Positions 55,801 to 64,000 of a stretch of DNA of 64,000 bases are shown here, piece after piece (within the stretch, counting starts at the first letter, position 1; every line of letters begins with the position of its first letter). A model generated the notes under the pieces. The model saw nothing but the letters and a program-made list of their open reading frames with translations, was not told the origin of the DNA and ran no database searches. The position numbers and the translations under genes are program-made. Source of the stretch: Ciona intestinalis (Eukaryota; Chordata; Ascidiacea; Phlebobranchia; Cionidae); contig NC_020166.2 of the NCBI RefSeq assembly GCF_000224145.3, positions 8,332,050 to 8,396,049 of the forward strand, in the 5' to 3' direction.

Positions 55801-57462
55801 AATTATACCCTTTTTGCATGGTAAAAAGTTAATGCGAATAACGATCCGCATTAACTCGTCATATGATAACTCGCTAACCGCGTTATTTTGCATGGTCATT
55901 GGTTTATGCGCGTATCAACAGTGAGTTAGCCTATTTTAGCGCAATATTGCTAAATCTAGTTTATAAAATAGGTTTTGATGCTTTATGGTGCTATTACGAG
56001 ATAAAAACTGTAAAAATAATATCCGAAAAGGTATTTCTCTTAAAAGTGAAACGGTAGTACCACAATACTTTTCTTTACTCGCATAATGCGAGTAACAACC
56101 AACCTTCTACAGCAGATGACACGCTTATGACGTTATGCGTGTTAACTTTGTTTTTGTGAGTAAATATGCGAGTACTTACGCGCATAAAAGTGACCATGCA
56201 AAAAGGGTATTAGTGGAATCTTTACAATAGTATATCTGGCGCCGTGGATATGGCACCTGCTTAAGGCACAGAGGTACTGGGTTCAATGCTCATCGCTGCT
56301 GTATGTGGTCTTGGGCAAAACATTTTACAGCAATTGCTTCAACCCAGTGGTCACTGATGGGTTGTCTAAATTATCATCCACTCAAAAAACTACCATTCAC
56401 AAAATACCAGCACAGTTTTTACTCCTATATATTAATAAACGATCATGCAGGATGTGATGCAAATGCCCGTAATAAACGACGCCAGACAGCCTTGCATATT
56501 GCTGTAAATCGTGGCCACGTATGGGTGGTGCAGACTCTGCTTGAGCTTGGCTGTCATGCTAGTTTACAGGTGAACATTTTGTTTCCATAAACTTTATTTT
56601 TTTTTAAATATTTTATAATAAAAATAGCAAGGTCATAGTCTTTTTGATTAACTTTTGTATCAAACTTTTTAACAGGTATAATAAATTTATTATTAGTAAC
56701 TTTTATAATAGGTGTTTATGGTTCATATTTATTAAACAATTATAAAACTGTATTCTTACGCCTCCCATAGACTGTTGTTAATTGTTTAAAACACGGTTAC
56801 GATATTTAGATATTATGTGGTAAAGGTGTCCCGTTTTCCCCACACTACTATATATATATGTTAGAATTTTTGTGCTGTATGAAACTGACTTTTAAAAATT
56901 GTTTTTACTAAAGTGAACTAGGAAAAAAATCTATATATATATTAATATATGCAATTCTTTTGTTTTTAAAAATTACATATATATATTTTTTTTTCTTAGT
57001 TTACATTAGTAAAAACAATTTTTTAAAGTCAGATTAGACAACAACAAAAATTCTAACATATATATATAGTAGTGTCTAGTGTGGGGAAAACGGGACACTT
57101 AGCACATAATATCCAACTATCCCAATCGTGTTTTAAACAATTAACAATGGTCTATGGGAGTCGTGAGAATATGGTTTAATAATTCTTATAAAAATTTATA
57201 TAAATATATATTAATAATATATGCTATATTTTTTGTTTTTAAAAGTTATATGTATATATAAACGTTATATTTTTTTGCAATCTAAAATTGCTTATACTAA
57301 TATGATCCAGGATGCAGAAGGTGACACTCCCCTTCATGATGCCATATTAAAGAAGAGGGATGACATGTTAACTTTCTTGTTGGATGCTCATGCTGATGTC
57401 ACTGTTACCAACAACAACGGGTTCAACGTATTACATCACGCTTCTCTACGTGGAAACCCAAG
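46819..57462 (+). CDS. mib1: Mind bomb E3 ubiquitin ligase, N-terminal 618 codons (16 exons, incomplete)
   Basis: RING-type E3 ligase that ubiquitinates Delta/Jagged and drives their endocytosis in Notch signalling. Exons: 46819-46935, 47556-47697, 48098-48269, 49097-49226, 49597-49768, 50511-50644, 51297-51373, 51834-51930, 52268-52357, 53486-53552, 53919-53984, 54436-54569, 55029-55136, 55607-55685, 56451-56569, 57311-57462. First MIB/HERC2 domain ([23 protein letters not shown]). ZZ zinc finger in exon 3 ([29 protein letters not shown]). Second MIB/HERC2 domain ([15 protein letters not shown]). Two mib repeats ([32 protein letters not shown]). Ankyrin repeats follow from exon 12 on ([67 protein letters not shown]). 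The model ends at a phase-2 donor. The later ankyrin repeats and the three RING fingers are outside the window. Closer to MIB1 than MIB2 by the segments compared. Confidence 0.96.
46985..47235 (+). mobile_element. SINE copy in mind bomb intron 1
   Basis: Body and tail, ending GGCCACGCGAGGATACAGC, then CATTCA. Confidence 0.75.
48293..48840 (-). mobile_element. Reversed SINE interrupted by a hAT-like element (mind bomb intron 3)
   Basis: SINE sequence 48293-48360 continues at 48766-48840 after the nested element. Confidence 0.85.
48361..48757. mobile_element. hAT-like MITE nested in a SINE (mind bomb intron 3)
   Basis: A 397-bp element with ends TAGGGATGCACATTACAGAA and TTCTGTAATGTGCATCCCTA. 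Flanking AACACAGG and AACGCAGG are an 8-bp target duplication. Removing it restores the continuous SINE sequence, proving the order of insertion. Confidence 0.9.
50045..50285 (+). repeat. Left arm of a 240-bp inverted repeat (mind bomb intron 5)
   Basis: Begins TTAATTTTTCGTTACTGTGA and ends CATTGGTATAGGTTTTAT. It is about 95% identical to the reverse complement of 52495-52735. It belongs to a family marked by CCTAGGACCCATGG and CCTCACCCACATAGAA, with other copies at 12010-12100, 17632-17705, 38948-39040, 50385-50480 and 51703-51770. Confidence 0.88.
52495..52735 (-). repeat. Right arm of the 240-bp inverted repeat (mind bomb intron 9)
   Basis: Reverse complement of the arm at 50045-50285, with only scattered mismatches. 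The arms bracket exons 6-9 exactly. Confidence 0.88.
53135..53283. mobile_element. hAT-like MITE (CAGTGGTGCAGCC termini) in mind bomb intron 9
   Basis: Same family as the copy at 25361. The termini CAGTGGTGCAGCC and GGCTGCACCACTG are flanked by TATATAAC and CATATAAC, an 8-bp target duplication with one mismatch. The interior is A/T and G/C homopolymer-rich. Confidence 0.8.
54292..54335 (+). pseudogene. Duplicated start of mind bomb exon 12 (decoy exon)
   Basis: TTTATATCAG/AAAACTTGACTTTGCCACTG with AAAAAGTT/GTAAGT mirrors the true exon 12 start at 54436 (TTTATTTCAG/AAAACTTGTC). The copy has an acceptor and a consensus donor and would form a 28-nt exon that breaks the frame. A SINE-tail fragment separates it from the true exon. 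Confidence 0.8.
55806..56209. mobile_element. Harbinger-like MITE, copy B (mind bomb intron 14)
   Basis: A 404-bp element with ends TACCCTTTTTGCATGGT and ACCATGCAAAAAGGGTA, perfect inverted repeats. It is flanked by TTA on both sides, a 3-bp TWA target duplication typical of PIF/Harbinger. The interior is rich in GCATAATGCGAGTAAC-like palindromes. Confidence 0.8.
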
Positions 57463-58846
57463 GTAAATGGTGTTTCTATGTATATAAAAGTAAATGGTGT
57501 TTTTATGAATACCTTAGCTTGCATAATAAGGTGAGGGGTAACATTAGTTTAGAATATGTTTGGGGGTAATTATTTTTTATATAAAGTTTTATATTTATAT
57601 ATGGGATAAAAGAAAAACTTCAGGGTAAAATATGTGTATTTATGGTGGCAGTAACAATATTTATTTATATATATAAAAAAATTATATAGATAGAATAAAA
57701 AAAAACAGTAGTTTAGAAATTGTGTATTTATGGTGCAGGTAAAATTAGTTTCGAATATTTTTATTCAGGCAGGAATGTATTTAGTGGGTTATAGATATAG
57801 GTAGCCTCAAGCCTTTTGTTTGTGAATAGTAAACCATAAAGTAAACATGGTTTACTTTACTGTACATCTGGTTTTCATTCGCGCGAGAAGAAAAGTTTTA
57901 AAATAGAGAAAAAAAGGTTTAAAACGCTCCCGCCACATTGCGAATTCTCGGATACGCCCTTGTCATCAACCTTTTATAGCTTTAAAGTTGAACATTTAAT
58001 CTGGGTAAGGAGAATATTGTTGCGCAGTATGTGTGCACATTGGCCACGAAACTTTGCAAATCTAAACATAACTTGGCATGACGAGATATCTGTGTAGATT
58101 ATATGTTATGACATCAACAGTAAAACTTGCTTCTGTGCAAAACCCGCTTTCGCGTCTGGGTATATCGTTCCTTAGTAAATAACTAAACGTTTTCTTAAAA
58201 TAGTATATTTTACACACGCAAATAAATGCATTTCCTGGTTTTATAACTCAAATGACTTGTTTGTTACTAAAATATACATGAAGTTGTTTTTGACTTATTT
58301 TGTCATACAGTTTATAATACAAAGTGTGTCTGTGCCACCCTGGGGTTTATATTTCAGTATGTGAGTAATCCAAACTTGGTCGCATGTTACAATTCTATAT
58401 TAAGTACATTGCTAACTAGAGGTTGAGGCCATTACTTATCTTCTTTCCAATCTTTTCCACTTCTGCTGAGTAATGTTATCTGTTCGCTGTTAAAAATATT
58501 CAGTTATGTTAAGTGTGCAGACGTCATTAATGTAGTCTGCTCATGATCACCAATTGTCTTTTGTGACAGAACTTCTATCGTCTGTCAGTGTGTCTGATTG
58601 GTTTAGAATTGTGCAACTTATTTATTCTTGTGTGATTGGGCAACAAATGTCACCATTTAGTTAAAACGCTCCAAACTTTACATTTTGAGATTCAATCATG
58701 TTTTGCATTTTTTTCTGTACGAGATTTATTTTTTTAAATGTTTGTATAAAACAGAATATCAGTGTGTGTCTGATTGGTAGGGAATCTTGTAACTTATTTG
58801 TCTTTATGTGAGCAGCATATCTTTGTTGCTAAACACCATGCCATAT

Positions 58847-59040
58847 ATAGTAGGGTGGTGGAAGACGGGACACCTTTAGCACATAATATCCAAATATCCT
58901 GACCATGTTTTAAACAAAAGAAGTCGTGAGGGATACGGTTTTATAGTCGTGAGGATACGGTTTTATAATTCTTTGAATGTTCTTTGTTTACTACCAAATG
59001 GGATGAGAAAATAGAATGTCTCGTTTCCCTCATCTACTGT
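58847..59040. mobile_element. MITE copy in the 3' region
   Basis: Full-length, with an internal 25-bp duplication (GTCGTGAG-GATACGGTTTTATA occurs twice). Confidence 0.75.
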
Positions 59041-59384
59041 ACACAGTACTAGTCATGTTTACGGCGCTTATTTTTGTATAAAACTGGTGTATGAAAAAAA
59101 GTTTCTAACTTCATTTTAAAACAAAATGTCGGGCAGTGTTAAACGCGAGATTAAACAAGATTAAACCATGAATTATAATAATCCATCAAAAGTAAATAAA
59201 ATTTGAGTTCTGCAAGAGCCACCTATAATTACAGCGCAAATATTTATATATTTATTGCAATTTTTTTTATTTTTAAAAGCAGTGAATTGTTTAGACCTGT
59301 AGCGGCTTATCTATCGCATTAGTGAAATTCATAAATGGTCTGAAACAAAATGGAGAATTATAATCCTGATGTCTAACATAATGT

Positions 59385-59680
59385 ATTGCTGCTATCAGTG
59401 TGTTTACTTAGCTCTTGAATGTTGAATATATTTTTTAATTATGTTATTTGAATGTAGCACATGTAAAAGGTGTTTTTTGTTTCATTATTTTGCTTTAACC
59501 AGTTTTGAAAAGGTTTAAATATGATTGCTTTCACAAAGTGCTATCAGTGTGGTTATTTATCTGTTGAATATTTTTTTTAATATGGTGTGTTAACCTGTTT
59601 AAGTTTTTTTGTAATTTTTGTTCTATTATTTTGCCTTAACCAGTTTTGGAAAGGTTTAAATATCCATGTTCACAAGTCTC
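59385..59680 (+). repeat. Tandem duplication of about 150 bp
   Basis: Two units share GCTATCAGTGTG, TTTAACCAGTTTTG-AAAGG (CTTTAACC/CCTTAACC) and AAAGGTTTAAATAT. Confidence 0.75.
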
Positions 59681-60604
59681 AGTGGAATTGTAAAGTCACT
59701 GGTGCTAATTTAGCGGTGTAGATCTATTTTTGGAACCATCACCTGCGCTCCATTTTTGGATTGAGGCTGCTGTATGGTTGCTGCCAGTTGTGCTGCGATA
59801 CATATGATCAGTTGCTATTTAGATCTCTAATTATCTAATGCTTATTACTGAGCTATTAATAGATAAGGTGGTATGTCTATCATGTTGTGCTAGAAAGAGG
59901 TACTTATGCAAATTCTATTTTTTTCTTTACGTATAAACTTTAAACCAAATGTAACTTCACTACATTGGTGTTAAATGTTTTTTCTTTACTGCAAATTTTT
60001 ATTACATTTGTTTAAATAGGTTATTATTTATTTGCAATATTTTAACTAACAAAAATAACATTTACACTAAAAAATTACACAACATGAAGCAATCTTGCCA
60101 GTTTCATCTTTTTGACCATCTAAAAAAAATTAGATTCATTATTTATCCTTGCTGGATGCAATTCTTTGTGTGAAGAAATTTCAATTTCTATTTACAAATT
60201 ATAAATTTCAACTTAGCTTTTTTGTAGCTTGAAAATGCGGCTTTGGTTTTCTTTTGGTGTCTTCTGTCCAACTATCCTTTTTTTTAAACTTAAATTCAAA
60301 ATATCCTACTCAGTTCATTTTCCTAACTTTTCCTGGGGATAGAAAAGAAAGAAAATGAGAAATTTTTAATAGACAAGGGATTTTTAACAAAGTATTTAAA
60401 AGGAAAAGCAGAGAAAGGAAATAAAGTTGAGCAAAGTTATTTGGGTTGAAGGGGAAACAAAGAGCAGATAGAGGGGTTAGTGGCAATAAATATACGTTAA
60501 TATAAAATCAATATTGGTCAGTGTATATTTGTAAGTGGTAGTAAGTTATATTATCTGTGTATTTTATATGAAGGGTATATATGGTCAAATTTGAATAAAA
60601 TTGT

Positions 60605-60729
60605 NNNNNNNNNNNNNNNNNNNNNNNNNNNNNNNNNNNNNNNNNNNNNNNNNNNNNNNNNNNNNNNNNNNNNNNNNNNNNNNNNNNNNNNNNNNNNNNN
60701 NNNNNNNNNNNNNNNNNNNNNNNNNNNNN
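60605..60729. other. Assembly gap (125 N)
   Basis: Run of N. It makes continuity between the mind bomb exons and the GC-richer block uncertain. Confidence 0.99.
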
Positions 60730-61417
60730 TAAAGGAGGAAGCAGATTGTAAAGCTTTAAATTAAAGACATAAAAAGAAGAAGCTAAAAATAATCTAAAGT
60801 GTCCTAAAAGGGTCAATTAACAGTTTTAATGTTTAATTGTAGAAACCTAAATGTATGGATAAAAATGGAAAATATATATGAAAAGTTTAGTATAGGAGGG
60901 AAAGGGAAACATATAACAATTTAACATTATTAATGTTTTAAAATGCATGAAAAGCAATAAAAAATATTTTTATAGATTTTACAGCTATTTTTTAGAAGTT
61001 AAAAGTAAATACAAGCAGATTGCCAGACACTAAAGTGTTAACATCTTAAACACTAAAAAAATCAAGATAAAAATTAAACTTCCTTATATAGGTCTGCTGA
61101 AAATGAAAATACCATTAAACACTTTTACTTATCTTAAAAATATATATGATATATAAAAAAATATGTAGATTTTACTAAAAATGAAAAATAACTAGGTCTG
61201 ACTACTGAGAATGTGCATAAAAAATAAAAATATGCAGATTTTTCTTAAAATGAAATAAAACTATTTCCGACTACTGAGCGTTTTAAAAACTGAAACAAAG
61301 CAATGTGTGTGTGCGTGGTAGCAGCAGCTGGTTGAAGGGGACCAAACCATGGACTAAAACCGTAAGGTTTGATTCCACTTTACCAACGACCGACACCCGC
61401 AATGTTTTCTAATATAA

Positions 61418-61505
61418 AACCTGTATATAACCGTATAAAACGTGTATATAACCGTATAAAACTTGTATATAACCGTATAGAACGTGTATATACGGTATAA
61501 AACCC
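61418..61505 (+). repeat. 24-bp minisatellite (four units)
   Basis: Units of the form GTATATAACCGTATAAAAC plus a variable C/G-TT linker, at about 61422-61500. The unit is partly palindromic and the last one is degenerate. Confidence 0.85.
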
Positions 61506-63732
61506 ATATATCTCTTATAAATTTCTCTTGTTGAAAATTCGCCGCCTGTCACGCATACTTCTTTACATTCCATATAAGTTGCCGGAACTGCAATTGAAAT
61601 GTCAGCCACGGTATTCTTAGTCTATGAAGATGTAAAGAAGTAGGTGAGACAGACTCGAAATAACTTTTCAGAGCACCACCTTCCCTCGCACTGTACCGAA
61701 ACTAACGAACTAATTAAATACGAATTCTGCATACAACCTTACTTCGCATTCCTGATCAGTGAACAGGCTACTCCTGCTTATCCCATTGGGAACTACTGTC
61801 GGTTCCATTCTTTAACAGCTGCTAGCGCCCTGTTATAACTCCATATGCGCAGAAACTCAGCTGTTTTGCTTTAGACGAAGTATTTTACGATCTAGAGCGA
61901 TTTCTAAAGTCAGGAATTTTCTTATCTCTGCACGCCTGGAAAGAACCGCCCGTTTTCACCACACACACCAACCAGGCGATTTTTCTTAACCAGGAATTCT
62001 GCCTCACAATTCTTACGCCAGACTAATCTGCGGAATCTCTATCGTGGATTAAATGGGCGCTGTGACGAAGAACATCGTCCATTTAGTGGTGCAGCCAACG
62101 AAACTTATTGCATAGGGCAGTTTTCCGCCCTAGGCTAGTGACGCAGCAGTGTTTTTAAGCGTGAACCGCTCCGTAACTTAAAACACAACCTCAACTTTAA
62201 CATTACCTTAATTTTTATTAGTTTGTTTCTAACCGTAATCTATTATAACGCTGGACGTAGTTATACTGAAGACAGTACACTGCAAAGATAGAACCGAGAA
62301 TGATGTCTCTTGGAATACCACGACGGCTTATATAGCGCTCTGGTCAGCGGCTGCGTTTTTCGCCGCTTCGTCCTTTAGCACCTTTAAGAACGTCGTCACT
62401 TAGCTGTATTCAACGTTTGTGAGATTCAGCTGCTATTACGCAACTGCATTCCCCGCCCCCTCTGCGAGTGTTGCCGCAGAGCTGGAAATTATTTCACGCC
62501 GAATTGTAACGACTGCGATAAAGTGTTAACTTGAATTTTGACTCCAAATAAGTGTTGACTGAAATTTTTCCTTAGGTTTTACATTGTGCTAACGGACCAG
62601 GTTATTTTCCCGACTGTTCCCTTTAAAAGCGTTGACTGTTCGATTTTCCACTGGGAAATACCATATATTTTGTGTTGTCGATTTTACTGAGTAAAACTCG
62701 TTTTACATCTTGCCATAATACGGTCTGCACCACACGGTACCAGTCGTCCGTATCACCCATCACATTGAACAGTCACTATGCACGCCCGTCCAACTGGTTC
62801 CTGACTCATGCACCACGAACGCTGTTATTGTTTCTCGGTAGTGGCATGCAAAGATAAAGCCAAAAAAGTATATCCGTAAATTTTGCCAATGACCAATGAC
62901 CTATAGAATTCGTCCCATAGAACCATTTTGTTTATTTATGTTTGGGTCTGGGTTTCGCTTTAAATTTTGGCGCCGCCTATCAATCACCGCGTACCGTTGC
63001 CTAGTAAGGGTGAACCCGCAGTAGAGACGAGGGATCTTAACAAACGTGCATCACTGCAGGTTGTCACAACCTCATACGGCTTTGACGCTCTCTGCATGTG
63101 GCGCTCAGCTGTTGCTTGCCGTTCTATATCGAGACGTGACTCGGAATGCCTACCATTAACAAGACGCTGAGATTAGCTTATCGGCGAGGACGGTGCTTAG
63201 GCGAAAGTGAATCACTGATTATTGATACAACTGAAACAATATAACTCTGGTCACCCAAAACTTGTAAATGAATCACGCTGACATTCAAACCGAATTCTAC
63301 AATCTTTCAAATGTAAACACCACATAACAAGTTTTGACCTTTTGCGGTTTAGGCAGTTTCTCCATTATATTTAGGCGTTACTAATAATCCAAACGAACAT
63401 TGGTTTTCGCATATGTTTATAATTAAAAACCCCTTCAACTCATGCCTTTATAAATTAAAGCGGTTTAATTATTTATTTGTTTTGACAGTTTTGTGGCTGA
63501 AGAAATTTCTCCGTTATAGAATCAAAACTTTAACAGTTTAACTGAATCGTTTATATTTATAACGACTTGTCTGTTACGCGTGTTTTCTGTGTTGAGTGGT
63601 GGGTTCATTTTACATCTGATGCCCAAGCCATTAACAAAATCATCGAAAAGCCGGTGCCTTAAACCAGCGCATGTTTAGGCCACTTGGTCACACATAGTGT
63701 ATGGGTATGCCCACAGATTTAATACAGAGTGT

Positions 63733-63937
63733 ATATAGTGGGGTGGGGGAAGATTGAACACCTTTTTATTCTATTATTTTCTCCCTTTTTTCGTACCAAA
63801 CAAAGAACATTCAAAGAATTATAAAAATGTACTTTTACGACTCCAATAGACCGTTGTTAATTGCTTAAAACACGATCAGGATATTTGGATACCACATGTT
63901 AAAAGTCTCCTGTCTTACCCCACCCTATTATATAATT
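63733..63937. mobile_element. TAGTAGGGTGGGG-family MITE near the window end
   Basis: Starts TATATAGTGGGGTGGGGG and ends CCCCACCCTATTATATA. Full length. Confidence 0.8.
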
Positions 63938-63942
63938 AATTA

Positions 63943-64000
63943 TGGTATTCGAACCCACGCCATCAAAAACACTGGCGCATAAAACCAGCGCCGTAGACCA
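63943..64000 (-). tRNA. tRNA-Leu-like sequence, truncated by the window end (possible SINE head)
   Basis: On the minus strand: D-arm-like TGGTCTACGGCGC, a stem CTGGT/GCCAG with 7-nt loop, a long variable segment, then GTGGGTTCGAATACCA as T-arm/B box. The class II shape recalls tRNA-Leu. The T-stem has mismatches, so a tRNA-derived repeat or pseudogene is likelier than a working tRNA. The 5' part lies beyond 64000. Confidence 0.35.

Larger units (their letters stand above)
49245..56400. mobile_element. SINE fragments in mind bomb introns 4-14
   Basis: About 49245-49325 (plus head), 50825-50890 (reversed), 51410-51640 (reversed), 52020-52180 (reversed), 53600-53860 (plus), 54035-54270 (plus), 54340-54410 (plus), 55700-55770 (plus head) and 56230-56400 (plus; the two flank the Harbinger-like element). 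Confidence 0.7.
52944..57200. mobile_element. TAGTAGGGTGGGG-family MITEs in mind bomb introns
   Basis: About 52944-53130 (full), 54768-54925 (full, shortened), 56720-56858 (right half) and 57066-57190 (left half). The last two halves in intron 15 face each other about 210 bp apart. Confidence 0.7.
57463..64000. other. Long region after the last visible mind bomb exon
   Basis: No exon encoding the next mind bomb ankyrin repeats could be found. It is either one long intron or, beyond the gap, unrelated sequence. AT-rich up to about 61.3 kb; 61.5-63.3 kb is clearly richer in G+C, with only short frames lacking domains (61644-61838, 62672-62857, 62967-63170). Confidence 0.6.

Noticed and set aside
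61409..61609. Minus-strand frame ending in YGYIHVL repeats
   Set aside because: The repeat part is the 24-bp minisatellite read in frame; no domain or splice support.
1..64000. CRISPR array, bacterial operon or prophage
   Set aside because: No direct-repeat/spacer array; introns, SINEs and metazoan genes show nuclear animal DNA. The tandem repeats are minisatellites or local duplications.

Overview
The window is animal (eukaryotic) DNA, most likely from a sea squirt of the genus Ciona. Genes are split into many small exons by short AT-rich introns. A tRNA-headed SINE and several MITE families recur dozens of times, and all coding matches are to chordate-type genes. The species is an inference. 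The protein-family calls rest on motifs read from exons that I joined by hand at GT/AG sites; reading-frame phase closed at every junction.

Layout. (1) 500-622, minus strand: a short secreted, very Arg-rich peptide (about 40 codons). (2) 3083-30473, plus: a complement C3-like thioester protein in 46 exons, about 1950 residues. It has a furin-type beta/alpha site, an anaphylatoxin domain, the GCGEQN thioester, the catalytic His and a C-terminal C345C domain. An unusual Thr/Pro-rich linker lies just after the anaphylatoxin. (3) 30474-36773: no firm gene; MITE-dense, with a cluster of seven TGACGTCA palindromes. (4) 36774-37503, plus: a two-exon, 63-residue precursor of a candidate antimicrobial peptide (signal peptide, Trp/Arg-rich core, acidic tail). 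Its signal peptide and its splice acceptor abutting the ATG resemble those of item 1. (5) 38603-43934, plus: API5, 12 exons, 525 residues, complete. (6) 45151-45981, plus: an intronless deoxynucleoside kinase of the dCK/dGK family. (7) 46819-57462, plus: the 5' part (16 exons, 618 codons) of a mind bomb E3 ubiquitin ligase. The remaining ankyrin repeats and RING fingers are not in the window. (8) 57463-64000: no recognisable exon, an assembly gap, and a tRNA-Leu-like sequence cut by the window end.

Functional reading. Items 1-4 look like an innate-immunity neighbourhood: a central complement component with a candidate host-defence peptide on each side. API5 (anti-apoptotic nuclear protein), the nucleoside-salvage kinase and mind bomb (Notch ligand endocytosis) are ordinary conserved genes with no evident functional link to it. 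The most unusual sequence-level patterns are the Thr-rich linker in the C3-like protein, the paired peptide genes, intronic tandem duplications that repeatedly carry copies of real exon edges, and a near-perfect 240-bp inverted repeat that brackets mind bomb exons 6-9.
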